From NCBI GenBank assembly GCA_023213395.1, contig CM041465.1, positions 248,565,741 through 248,629,740 of the forward strand: a stretch of DNA of 64,000 bases, read 5' to 3'. The position numbers and the translations under genes were made by a program. Shown piece by piece: positions 1 to 11,152 of the stretch. The notes beneath the pieces are model-generated. The model did not search any database. It worked only from the letters and a program-made list of their open reading frames with translations, and was not told the DNA's origin. The DNA comes from Cycas panzhihuaensis. Its lineage: Eukaryota; Cycadophyta. How positions within the stretch are numbered: the stretch's first letter is position 1; every line of letters starts with the position of its first letter.

Positions 1-1479
1 GTGGTTCATACAAGCTATCTCTAAGTGCTTTTCTATTAGGAAATGAATGAATAAAGGGACTTTTGAAAGGCTACCATAATAATCTAGATCATTTACTATA
101 ACAAGGATCAAGTGGAATTGTTGTAGGGATACACATCATATAACTAGGTAATTGAGGTGATGCTTAAACTACAAGTTGTAGGTTGGTGAAAGCAATTTTC
201 TTATAAGGCAATTAGTTACTCAGGAAAGTTTTAAGAAGGTAGTGACTAGAGGGGGTCAATAGAGGGTAAGTGCTAGATAACAAGGGATACTCATAGACTC
301 ACTATGCCATTGAAAAGATGTCATAACATTTAGACTTTAGATTGTAAACTTAGATATACATAAGAGGAGTTGGCTCAAGGCTCTATTAAGTTATAAAAGG
401 GGCCAAGGAATGCCTAGCAATAAGGGCTTATTTGACCTAAAATTTTGAGTTTAATATTAAAAACTAGTCCTATGGACTATGAACACTAATATGTTAGGAA
501 AAGAGTTATCTTGGGGTAACATGCTGATGAAACCAAATACATTGATGGCCTATTAATTATATTAATTAATATCTATTATGGGTTTTTTAAAGTGGGTGCA
601 TAAAAAAATGGTTGTAACAATGATAAATTTAATCATATGAGATGACAATTTTCAAAATAAAGACTCCAACATAATAGACAGGGTGAAAATTTGATACTCT
701 AAAGTTGGGATTGGGTGATTATAAAAATAGGTTTCCTTAACATTTCATATTTTATTTTTACCTTCAAGAGTTAGAAAAACTTTGTTAACCCATTTTTACC
801 CCAAAACTTTCTTGAGTTTATTGTGAAAGAATAAAGCACCAATTTCTTAAATGGTTAGAGGCATTGAGTTCGTAGTAAAGATATGGTTGGTTAGGCATCA
901 AATTTGGTATGCGTAATCTCTTTATTTTTTTTATAGTGTTTTTTATTTTTTATTTTTTAGGGTTAGGCATTAATTTTATGAATTTTGGCCAAATGGGGTC
1001 TAATTAGAGCTTAGTTCACAACTAGACTAGGGTAATTTAATGTGTCGATTATTTTCATTAGATTATTTTAAGTCTAATTTAGTTATTTTATGATTCTTTT
1101 TTTTTTTAGCAAAAAAATGTATTTTTTACCTATGGGTTTTTTCATGGGATGAGGACTATTGGAGTCCATAGTACCATAAAAGAATCTAATAGCACCATAA
1201 AGTTATATATCTTAATAGTATTATAAATGTTAAATTTTGTAGTATCATTGAAATTTCATCGATATACCCTATCTATAGCTGGATAGATAAGAAACTTCAT
1301 AGGATGTGTTGCTTTAGATTATTTTTTAAGTTTTTTAGATTTAATTTGTTAGTTTAGCAAAGTTTAGTTTTTTCTTGACTTGTTATGGTTGGAAAATGAT
1401 TATCATATACCTTTCTAACTTGTTTTTAGTTAATTTTCAACATGTTATAGCAGTTAATATCCACAAAAACTTTAGTTCT
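1..1479. other. Unassigned old sequence at the left edge
   Basis: No coding signal that I can defend on either strand. The stretch is AT-rich with T-runs near 930-960 and 1090-1110. By position it could be the 3' part of the minus-strand Tat element Gyp-1, beyond its antisense ORF, but no LTR pair or polypurine tract was found to prove this. Confidence 0.4.
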
Positions 1480-2137
1480 TAAATGTTGGCTCTTGTAGAT
1501 ATTATGGACAATGAGACTAGAGGTATTTAGGCTAGTTGTAGGCTTCTCATGATAGTGATATCATGACAATATGTCTCTAATTAGGCATTGTTGATAGATA
1601 TTATTTCTCAATGGGATAGGAGGCAACTGTCCTTGGTCAAAGACATGACAATGACTCCTCACGATATGAGAAGGATCTTGAAGGTATCTTATATTGGGCC
1701 ACCTCCTAGGTTAGGCTTATTACCTAGCATTAATAGGGCTTATGTTTCTACTATGAGATTTTTCTATGGGAGAGGAGTTTAGGATAGATGAGGTGGCAAT
1801 TTCAACTACTCGATAGGTTTAGGACTTCTGCTAGTGTGGAAGCTCACTCTCTATGATATTTTATTTTAGGTCTCTCATCATCAAAACTACATTGAGTTTC
1901 CTAGTGGAGTGATGGATGCAATTCAATATTACAAGGTTGGGGAGAGGTTAGATTAGGCCACATTTATTATGACAAACATGAGGCCCCATCCTGATTATAT
2001 CAAATCTACAAGGCATGGTAGTTTCTCTTATTGTACCCTCCTCTAGTGTTAGTTATTTGACCAATTTAGAGGAGTAGAATCTAGGGGAGGCCCACAACCA
2101 ATAGTAGATGGTGGTCCTCTAGTCCACAGGTGGCCTA
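1480..2137 (+). pseudogene. Plant-mobile-domain-like antisense ORF, part 1
   Basis: Decayed protein-coding sequence on the plus strand, opposite to the neighbouring Gyp-1 pol. The open part at 1588-1782 contains SQWDRR, then MTMTPHDMRRIL, which resembles the plant mobile domain (PMD, aminotransferase-like) pattern of a W-x-x-E/R stretch followed by T-x-E-D-V-x-x-I-L-G-L. Further along, near 2030-2070, comes YCTLL-(stop)-CWLFDQF, close to the PMD pattern L-L-Q-x-W-x-x-E-H/R-F. Several stops break the frame. Known from the literature: Tat-lineage elements often carry an extra ORF downstream of pol in antisense, and PMD proteins occur in transposons as well as in the MAIN/MAIL1 host family. The assignment is by motif only. 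A host PMD fragment is the alternative. Confidence 0.45.
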
Positions 2138-2525
2138 TGTTAAAACTAACTAATATCACCATCATTTCTTTATATCTTTATAATTCCATGTACATATTAT
2201 AAATTAAACTACCCTTGATGTAATTAAATCGTATTTGATATTGAGGTTGTGTCCACCTCATGTGCCATTAAGTTGACTTATCAAATAATATGTAATATTT
2301 GAAGATGGCCTATATATTATGCCATGTACCATTGTATCATATAATATTCTAGTGTTAATGTAGAAGCTCTGCCTATGAGAGAGCCATATGTGGTGATGAA
2401 TTCACCTGTAACATTTCCATTCACTTTGTTTTGTTTATTTTACATGTTCCTTTGTCTATTGTAGCTATTTTGCTTAATATTTATTGATCAATGCACATGT
2501 ATGATAGATCCTGATGCTCTTAACA
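2138..2525 (+). repeat. Copia-type LTR fragment inside the mobile-domain ORF
   Basis: Begins TGTTAAAAC and ends ...TCTTAACA immediately before TGGTATTAGAG, the plant copia PBS form, so it reads as a 5' LTR of about 388 bp. A TATA-like CTATATATTA lies near 2311. A segment at 2362-2412 (GAAGCTCTGC ... GAATTCACC) is shared with 12471-12511 in Non-aut-1. No partner LTR and no matching target duplication were found (GCCTA precedes the start), so this is a truncated insertion rather than a clean solo LTR. Confidence 0.5.
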
Positions 2526-2590
2526 TGGTATTAGAGTAATCCTGTTACATATTTTAACATGGTATTACAACAATCCTGTTACATATGTTA
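2526..2590 (+). promoter_or_regulatory. Tandemly duplicated primer-binding site
   Basis: Two copies of an AACATGGTATTA-type PBS block, each followed by an ATCCTGTTACATAT-like block. The copies begin at about 2523 and 2557, a period of 34 bp. The first reads TGGTATTAGAG and the second TGGTATTACAA. The PBS pairs with the 3' end of initiator-Met tRNA in plant copia elements. Which copy was used cannot be told here. Confidence 0.5.
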
Positions 2591-3560
2591 ATAACCTGCA
2601 TGTTTTTAAAGCCTCAAGGTAGTTGATCAAGTCAATAGAATAGTTTATGTTAACTCCCTAGTTACTATTATGATGGATAGATACATAAGAAACCTATATA
2701 TTGGAGTCTATTGGGACTCAAATGTTGAGGAGAAATTTGTTATTATTTAGGGTGGTGATGGGGGAGAAGATGAGGGTCCAATAGATCTTGTCATAGAGGC
2801 ACTACCATAGGATAATAGAGGAGGAAATGAGATCCCAATGTAACCTGGTGAGGAGGTAGTACCTAAGGGAGTAGAGGAGCCAACAATAGGAGGAGGTAAT
2901 GATGGGGCCCTTGGTGATGATGTGTATCTTATTACATTCCTTTTTCTTTTAATACCACAAATTGATTTAAGATTTTATTTAATTATCAATTTGATATCTA
3001 TCATAGTAACTAACTCTAATGTTGTTTTGTATTGTAGATGGTGGCTTTACCCTATGCTTTATTCATCATGTCCTAGACTCACTTTTGCCATGGTTTATGT
3101 GGAGGGGTGGCCTCCTATTATAGATATTGAGAATCCAACCCTTGCTCATCCATACATGGTTGTATTTGCCCAAGTTATGAGGGCATTATCTATGTTAGGA
3201 GTAGAGAAAGATGAGTTATAGATCATGATTACCTAACTTTGGGGCACTATAGCATAGATGGCAGGGTATGGGAGATAGCCCCATAGGTAATTATGGTTCT
3301 AATAGTTATGCCTACACTATGTGTCAAAATTAATAAATATATGACAAAATTAATCAATTGGCTAATCACTTAGTTGAGAGGTCCATGTGCTCACATATAA
3401 GGATCTACACTTTATATAATATAGAGAAGATCAAAGGAGGGTCTGAGATGAGGTAAGTGAGGCATACCCCTCACAGTGCCCTTGAGTGCTTTGACCCATT
3501 GATAACTTTGAGACACCATGAGATGAGTGGTAGTAAGGGGATTTCTATATGATAGATCAT
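2591..3560 (+). pseudogene. Mobile-domain-like antisense ORF, part 2 (tentative)
   Basis: Continuation after the LTR fragment. It holds an acidic, glycine-rich linker around 2740-2910 and a 99-codon open stretch at 2922-3221 (2922 start; contains MVYVEGWPPIIDIENP). No family motif is strong enough on its own. The assignment rests on orientation, continuity with part 1 and the low density of stops in 3000-3230. It could equally be unrelated sequence. Confidence 0.25.
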
Positions 3561-4300
3561 ATTGTATTATTATTTTTTTGGGGAGGTAAGTTGTCTAGTG
3601 AGGATTAGGGGTGTGTTCATTTGCTCAATAAGCTCTTGTACACCCTTGTGGAGATTCTAGCTCCCTTTGCATTTTGTACATACATATTCTTGATATGTAT
3701 GTGTGTATAGGAGACCATATCATATGGATGGTGTATGATGTATATAGAATATTTATGTAGTTTTTACGTTTTAAAATTTTAAAATTTTGTGTTGTTTTGA
3801 GGATAATATTAACAAATAATAATTTATACTTATAATAGAGTTTGAAGCTAGTTTGTACTCATAGAGGAGTATCATGCTAGTTTATATTCATGGAGGAGTG
3901 TAATGGCCCCATGGGTATTGCCCAAGGGGGAATATTTTACTCATAAGAAAGCACAAGGTGCCATAGTAAACACAAAAAGATTGATATGTTGTGATAGGCC
4001 TTTTCAACTTAGTGAAGTATATCATCCAAGTTTTTACTATTTAATGATCAATTTAGAGGATTTTTTTGTTTGTTAAGGTTCTCATGGAGTGAGATTCTAG
4101 TTTATACTCGTAGTGGAGTATAGCATAGTTTACACTCATTTAAGAGCTTTGGTAGTTTAAGCTAATTTCATAGTTTGAATACTAATGTTATCAACTATAG
4201 AACATTTTGAGAAACTATCTATTGATATATTTGTTAAACTCAAGGTACTCAAGCATAGAAATCCTATAAGCACCATTTGATAAGTCTTCCAAAACTACAG
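3561..4300. other. Non-coding stretch with a loose repeated motif
   Basis: No gene seen. A motif of the type CTAGTTTATACTCAT..GGAGTAT recurs at about 3846, 3879 and 4096. It probably belongs to the 3' untranslated part of Gyp-1, between pol and the antisense ORF. Confidence 0.35.
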
Positions 4301-4329
4301 ATGGACTAAACTAATTGGTAGCAAATTTT

Positions 4330-5240
4330 AGGATGAAAACTTATGAGGCATTAGATGCTTATTATGGGCTTATTAAGCCTTTAAATTAGACACTCAATTA
4401 TTTTGATATACAACTAAGCACTATTCATCTAGGGCTTATAGGTCTAAGAGATGAGATTGATGATGCCACTCTTCATCAATAAAACCTTTCATTGACACTC
4501 TTAGAGATGGGATCTCTTCTTTAAGTGGAAGGACTACTTCTAACTTGTAAATAAGTGAGAAGGGTGTCATGCCTATGGTACTTCATATAGACATTTGATA
4601 AGCCTATAGGAGAGGGTGCAATTATTATTTCCAATCTCGATAAGACTTAAACATTACTCTCTTTAGGATTAAGATGAGAGTTTTATTGAATGCCTTAATT
4701 TGTCCACTTGATTGGGGGTACTAGGGTGATGAGGTTTTATGGTTGATATGGAATTTCTCACAAAGCTCATCTACCTCCTTATTACATAATGGGGTTCCAT
4801 TATCTATGATTAAGATGTCAGGGACCCTGAAATGACAATTGATGTGCTGGAATATGAAAGTTGTAATAACCTTACCCATAGTTGGAGATAGAGGGATTGC
4901 CTTTAGCTACTTCATCAAATACTCCATTGTAGTCAAGATAAACTATTATTGTAAGGTGGATGGGGGCATAATAGCCCTAGTGAGGTCTAAGCCCCATTGC
5001 AAAAAAGGTCAAGGAGAGATAATGGCATGCAAAGCCTCTAATGGTCTATGAATAATATTATAATGTTCTTAGCACTTCTCACACCTTTGAATATATGTGT
5101 GAGCATCCTTAAACAAGATAGGCTAGAAAAAACCAATTCATAGGATTCTCTAAGCCATAGATTGCCCACCAAAGTGTCCTCCACAAATGGTATCATGGCA
5201 ACTATAAAGGATCCACTAGGTCTATTCAAAGTTTAAACAT
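4330..5240 (-). pseudogene. Gyp-1 integrase (Tat-type), decayed
   Basis: On the minus strand, the zinc-binding part appears near 5225-5070 (CHDTICGGHFGG, then RCEKC), an H2C2 finger. The catalytic core follows with LDLTRAI, then IIDNGTPLCNKEVDELCEKF near 4815-4750. The C-terminal side includes MTPFSLIYKLEVVLP and IPSLRVSMKGFIDEE near 4560-4460, hallmarks of Tat integrases. The third catalytic position, normally Glu in a GQxEAxNKTL context, reads Lys (GQIKAFNKTL). Several stops interrupt it. Integrase would join element cDNA to the host chromosome; this copy cannot. Confidence 0.8.
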
Positions 5241-5559
5241 TTAAGAAGAATTCCTTGAAATGATCTTTTATAAAGTATATCATAAACAAGAAAGTATTAT
5301 TAAGATGTAGCCTTAACATGTTATTTAGATTTATCACTTGTATCATCTAGATATGCTTGATAAATAAGGTAATGAATAACATCATTGTACCATTAATCAT
5401 TGATTAGTCTTTACCTTATAATTTACCCAAGGGCTATAATGGTTTCCTCGGGTAAGGAATCATAAAAAAGAGTGTTCGTCAAGTTGGGAAGAGGTGATTG
5501 AGATAATTACTCTTCTACAACCATCCCTTTTTAATGCTTCTATTAATAATCTACAAGTC

Positions 5560-6700
5560 ATACTCCTATAGGAGAACCATCCATTTGCCTACTCATTCTA
5601 TGAAATCTGATTTTACTATTAAATAACACAGGGTATCAAATTAAACAATAACATTTGTGGTATTTCCTAAGAGGTAGTGCCTTAACTTTTTAGTGGGAAA
5701 AACAAGGGAGAGACACTCCTTTTCTATAGGAGTATAGTTAAGTTTCATGGATACTAGGGTGCAACTAAGAAATAAGTGATACATTCAACTTTGATATTAT
5801 CTTTTTAGGCTAGCATGGTCCCACTTGACTCACTAGTGAATGATGTATATAAAATGAATGGCTTGTCATGCCTTGGAGGAACCAAACCAAGGGAAAAACT
5901 AAATCTTATTTTAGTTCATCAAAAGTAGCTTGGCATTCAGTGGTAAATTTTATCAAGAAGTACTTAAGAAACCTAAGTAATCTAAGAAAGGACATGATTT
6001 ATTTTTGGGTGTAAAGAGGGGATATTTCAAGGATCACCCTCATCTTTTTGAGGTCTACTTTAATTCCTTATTAAAAAATAATAAATCCAAAGAGTTTTTA
6101 TTCTATAACAATAAACACACATTTGAGTGGGTTCAAACTCATGTGAAATTTTCTACATCTTAGAAAGATCTTTCTAAAGTTAGTAGGATGATTCCCTCTT
6201 TATCTAGATAGATGAAGTAAGTCATCTATGAGCATTTTAAGTATCTTATTAATATAGTCATGCAATATAAAATTCATGGCCTGCTAATATATTATACTAG
6301 TAATTTTAAGGTCAAAGGACATAATTTTGTAAGAAAACATATCCAAATAATTGTGGACACAGTCTTATAATAGTCCTTAGACAAGATTTAGATTTTTTTA
6401 TAACCTAAGAAATCATCCATAATGAACATCAATTCAAATCCTACAGTCATATCTATGATTTGATTGATGAAAGGTATAGGGAAGTTATCCTTAGGGCAAG
6501 TATTATTTATGTCTTTTGAAGTCTATATAGATGTATATTGCCCAATTTTTCTTCACCATAGGGACTATATTAGAGAGCCAATGTGGATAGTTAATATACA
6601 TGATCAAGCCTGCATTACAGAGCTTTTTAACCTCCATCTTAATAATAGCCAAAAGTTTTGAATGGATCAAGTGTTATTTATACCTTGTAGCTTTAGCCTT
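5560..6700 (-). pseudogene. Gyp-1 reverse transcriptase region, decayed
   Basis: Minus-strand translation at about 6660-6500 gives IIKMEVKKLCNAGLI, then YPHWLSNIVPMVKKN and IYIYIDFKR. This matches the gypsy RT entry motif (E-V-x-K-L-L-x-A-G-x-I ... W-x-S-N-x-V-x-V-x-K-K-N ... V-D-F-R). The YxDD-containing part and RNase H should lie between 6430 and 5560, but too many stops and shifts prevent residue-level calls. The strand and order match the integrase downstream. Confidence 0.65.
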
Positions 6701-8269
6701 AGGTAAGATTATAATATTGTAAGTCAAGATCTTAGGGCTTATTCCCTTTATATTAATATAATCCCATGTAAAAACATCCTAGAACTCATGGAGGAGCTTT
6801 GTGTATTTTGCAATTTCCTTGAGAGAACATTTTCCCCCCATTTTGATAATCTTTTCAAGGGCTAGGATGATGTTAATTGTTTCTCCCATGAATAGGATAT
6901 TCCCCTTCTTGAAGTGAGGAAGGTCTTGGTTAATAGGTGGATTGAAAATAGCTTAAGCTATGATAGTTTGAGCTAGGGGTGAACCAATAACAAGACATTT
7001 ATAAAATTCTAACTTATGGTGATTTGGAGGAAGATTGGGGGACTCCTCTATAAGGTGTCCTAATAATGCCTCATAATTTTTGGAGTAATCAATGCTATCA
7101 ATGACCTTTTCTTGAGTGATGGTCTTTTTATTTTGGATAGGAGGATCGATAAATTGGTTGACCTATTAATCAAAGAAATGAAGGGAATACCCTAAAAGGT
7201 TAGAATTATAACATGTGTAGCATAAGTGACTCGTTTTCCTAAAGTGGTCAAAGATAACAGAGGGTTATTTTGTTTCAAGATCTTGATTAAAAATGGGGGG
7301 CCCTATTGGTTTATTAGAAAGGGATGGTAGAGGGGAATTACAAATGATGGATTTATTATAAAAGAAGGTAGATTTATACTTAGTATCCAAGTTGTCGATT
7401 AGAGGAGTTTGGGATGGATCATTTCACATGACCACAGTATTAGGATAATACCAAACCTAATGGATTATATTAATGGTTGATAGAGGAGGGTTGAGGTCTT
7501 CATCACTCATTTAAAAGATGTTATTCTAAATATATGTGGGGATGATACTAGTGATATGGGCTTGGGGAGAAGGCAGAGCTACCTATGATGGCTCAATAAT
7601 TTCCTCTTCAAAATTAGGATGATAATTATAGATACGGTGGTACATAGGTCACTTTAAAATTAGGGTGGAAATCATGGACAAGGTGGTGCATGGGTTGTAT
7701 GACCTAAGCTTGTAATAAGGAAGAGATTCCATGGGTCAAAAGACATGGTGAAATAGGCTCTAGGTTTTCCATAAGGTCCTGTTAGGGCCCTTATAGAGGA
7801 AGGGGCCTTAAAGAAGGTCCAAATGGAGGGGAGTATCCTTGGGGTATAAATCCCCTTATATATAAGAGATCATGGCCAATTAGCATCAAGGAAGCCCTCC
7901 ATCATCTAGATTAGACTTAAGGTCACTAAGAAACACCAAGTATCCATAACTACATACATTGATTAGAGTAAAACAAACCACATTAGGTTCTTTGGGGGAA
8001 TCTAAATCATCTTTAGGTATTGGGTCCTATAAGAGGGACTTAAGACATGGGTCTTGTTTATCTACTTCTTCATTCACATCATCAAAAAATACTTTAATAA
8101 TCTTTTAGGACAAATAGGGAGGGGCAAGTTCATATTTAACATTGCACATATAACCATTATGGAGAAATTTTAATTGGCCCCGTAAAGTGGAGTAAAATGC
8201 CCCCATGTGATCCAAATAAGTGTGTCTAAGAAGAAGGTTGTAGTTCACATCCATGTCCATGACTATAAT
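6701..8269 (-). other. Gyp-1 protease-RT connecting region, decayed
   Basis: By order this lies between protease and RT of Gyp-1. Minus-strand frames give short open stretches such as LRGQLKFLHNGYMC near 8180-8130. That resembles the part of Tat polyproteins after the protease, where a retained core sequence is followed by a W-A/H-L-x-F block. No domain can be outlined. Confidence 0.35.
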
Positions 8270-8479
8270 CTATATGAGAATTATTTTATCTTTAAGGGTA
8301 AGTGGGATTTTAGCTATCCCCAAGGGGGACTTTTCATTCCCATCATACCATCGACACTTCCAAAGGATAGGCTCTAAAGCCCCAATGCCTAATACCTTAA
8401 GCATTTGAGTGGGTATGGCATTTACGAAGGAACTATTATCAATGATTATCCTCTTTAGGGAAAAAATTAGGTGTTTCAA
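8270..8479 (-). pseudogene. Gyp-1 aspartic protease fragment
   Basis: A 69-codon open minus-strand stretch. It contains RIIIDNSSFVNAIPTQMLK, the gypsy protease active-site region (usually hydrophobic-hydrophobic-D-x-G/S-S-x-N), with Asp kept but the glycine replaced (DNS). It is followed by YDGNEKSPLGIAKIPL, matching the F-D-G-x-x-x-x-x-x-G-x-I-x-L-P stretch of Tat proteases. The protease would cut the gag-pol polyprotein. Upstream and downstream frames are broken. Confidence 0.7.
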
Positions 8480-8559
8480 TAATTATGGAAGAGGGAGACT
8501 TTCGATAGCACTCCCTTTTCTTTTGGGCTGATAGGCCCTCTAGATCAAATGTAATAGGG

Positions 8560-10100
8560 GGTTTACCCATAGATGTAACATGAATAGTATGGATGGGTAC
8601 TTCTTTATACCCTAAGGATTATAAAAGTAGGTTCCCTTGCTCATGGTAGCTCCATAGGACATCCATCATAGACATTTCTATAGAGATAATTTAGAGTTCC
8701 TCAATAATAAAAAATGCCCTCCTTGTGCTTGTGGGTTGGGAAAGGTCCCTCTTTAAGTTATAACATCTTAGATAGATAGGAATGGTCCTTAGGAAGAGGG
8801 GGATCTTAGTAGATTATTATTATGAGGAAGAAGCTCCTTTAGTTTCCTTAATTACCTAAGCTTAAGCATTTGAATGGCTCTCTTACCCTTGGTATTATAT
8901 ATTTGGGTAGCTTCCTTGGAATCTTGGTTCATGAATTGAGAGGTATTTAGGTTTTTCTGAGGATTCTTCTCAAATTAATTTTAGAAAGATTTTTTTTATG
9001 GTTATTTCTGAGGTTTGGTTTTCCCCTTCCTCATTGGGATTGTTGTTGTTACTAACCTTAATACTTTTAGGCCTCATGGTTAAGGAAAGGGTCCTTATGG
9101 ATCGAATATTCTAAATCAAGCTTGTATGTCTCCTCTATTGCAAGGTTCTATGGCAGTGCCAATTTGGAATATTGAATCTAATAATAAGCATAATTATGGG
9201 TACAATAGTGATGAACTCAACACCACCTTCTCTTATTCTTATATAAAGTTTGATATTTTCCTTTAGGAGGAGTGATTGGTTCATTTCCCTTACCATGAGG
9301 AGGAGTATATGTTACTTGGTGAATGGGCTTATGTCTCTATAAGGTAATTGATAATTCTTATTATATTTGTGCCAAGTGAAGTTTAGGATCCCTCATAATA
9401 TACTTGAATGAATGCACTATGGAACTAAGCGAATCAATAGTCATGTTAGTGGTCCCAATAGGAGGCATTTGAGCCTATGGTTAGGGCCTTAGATCATGCA
9501 TCATTGGATGTGCCTCATATCATGTGTTGGGATTATTGATCTTCATTAAGTTTATTTAAATCTTGATGGATTCCAAGGCAAGGCATTTTGTAATTATAGA
9601 ATTGCATTTAGTTGCATCCATTTTGAGCACTTCTATATGGACCTTAGAATGAAGGGCATTCATAAAGACATACTGCTTTAAATCTTCTGGTAACATGGTT
9701 TTTAAAGAATGTAACAAGTCAAAAAAATGATAGATGAAGTCTCTATTAAGCTTATCTTAGTCTTTCTTAAGAAAGAGATGGGCCTTAACTCCACTCTCAA
9801 ATGGACATAATACATCAATATAGTTAATAAAAGTATCTATTAATTATTGGAAGCAATAGATGGAATGAGTAGGTACATGATAAAACTAGTTTAAGGGATC
9901 ATCCTTGAGGGGACAAAGGAATAATTTCATTAACACATGACATATGAGTAATAATCAAAACATGCCATGGTAAAGACCTTGACATGGTCCCCAAGGTCTT
10001 GAGATGAAATGCCTTTAAACTTGGGAACTTTAGTGGGTGGGGTGGTAAATTAGTTTGAAGTGCCTCTAAAGTAAGAGGGCTAGTTTAATAATCAAGAAAG
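8560..10100 (-). pseudogene. Gyp-1 gag region, decayed
   Basis: Minus strand, upstream of the protease. The best piece is at about 9690-9580: LPEDLKQYVFMNALHSKVHI followed by EVLKMDATKCNSI. This fits the helical capsid part of Tat gag (pattern E-x-x-K-Y-x-F-x-x-A-L-x-x-x-x-x-x-E-V). No CCHC knuckle is readable. Stops occur every 20-40 codons. Gag would form the particle shell around the element RNA. Confidence 0.45.
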
Positions 10101-10702
10101 GGATATGCCCCATGTTGCACCAGTGAATCAATAGGTGGAAGGTTGGGTTGAGGCCTATATGATTAGTGGGTTGGAATTATACCATAGGGGTTTTTCCCCT
10201 ACTAGTAGGCTTGGTATGTTTGAATTGGTTGGGGAATACCTCAAGCTTAATGAGGATCTGTTACTTGAGCATAAGGATTATATACGTGTTATCTAGGTCT
10301 AGGTGGAACTTGATAAACTAGAGCTAACAAGGGCCCAACAATTTAATAAGATGATGTATACATTAGACCCATAATAAATATAGCTTAGTATGGTTGCATA
10401 GGAAATGAGGATGGGTGAGGAATGGGATTTTACTTATATAGGTCTCCAATTAGAGAGGTAACTCCATATGGGTGGAAGGGATTAATACCAAAAGTAGGTT
10501 ATGGGTAAGGGCTGCAATGTCTCCACTATGGTGCAACATACCTAGGTGATAGATAATTTGGTTAGGCAGGTTGTAGAGTTAGTCTAATTAGCTGAACATA
10601 GCACAAAGAAGGGTAAATCATCCCCAGATGTCCTATTAGTATAATTAAAGGATGTGTTATAGTATGAGTTAAAATGAGTGGAATGAAAGAATTAGATCAT
10701 AC
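10101..10702. other. Gyp-1 5' part, no readable domain
   Basis: No ORF or motif can be defended. The interval lies between the gag remnant and the Non-aut-1 insertion. It is presumed to be the gag N-terminus or leader of Gyp-1. Confidence 0.3.
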
Positions 10703-11138
10703 TGTTAAAACATAATGTTTAATGTGGACTTATTGTACACATGCACTTCCCACCATTCACCTATTTCAAGATATGTGAGATATACACATATGCATGCTAT
10801 CCCATTATTTGATGATGTAACAACTTATTGTATGTGATAGGCTACTCATGAGGTGATTATTATTATATATTTGTACTCTCACAACTTGAGAACTAGAGAA
10901 AGGAGAGAGAAGAAAGATGTAATCCTTATGATTATAAGTGGAGTCTTAACTCCACCTTCTCTTATGGTTTTTCCCACATTGGGTTTTCCACGTATAAATC
11001 TTGGTGTCTTATGGTGATGATTATGTTTGATGATGTTTACTTTACATGTTTGATGTTTTATACTCATGAGTTTATATTATTGCATCTTCATATTTTTAAC
11101 ATGGTATCAGAGCCATGTTTGCATCTCTATTTCTAACA
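10703..11138 (+). repeat. Non-aut-1 5' LTR
   Basis: Starts TGTTAAAACATAATG and ends TTTCTAACA, directly before the PBS. Its last 37 bp begin with a second copy of the PBS (TGGTATCAGAGCC at 11102), so the LTR has absorbed an old primer site and some leader sequence. The 3' LTR ends in the same way. GGAGAGAG-rich sequence lies near 10900. Confidence 0.85.
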
Positions 11139-11152
11139 TGGTATCAGAGCAG
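11102..11152 (+). promoter_or_regulatory. Twin primer-binding sites of Non-aut-1
   Basis: TGGTATCAGAGC occurs at 11102 and again at 11139, both preceded by AACA, 37 bp apart. The LTR boundary deduced from the 3' LTR and the target duplication makes the second copy the working PBS and the first part of the LTR. Confidence 0.75.

Noticed and set aside
2138-2525. Clean solo LTR
   Set aside because: The sequence after it continues with PBS units and no 5-bp duplication of GCCTA was found, so it is a truncated element instead.
4839-5051. 70-codon plus-strand reading
   Set aside because: Antisense shadow of the Gyp-1 integrase, whose zinc finger and core motifs are on the minus strand.
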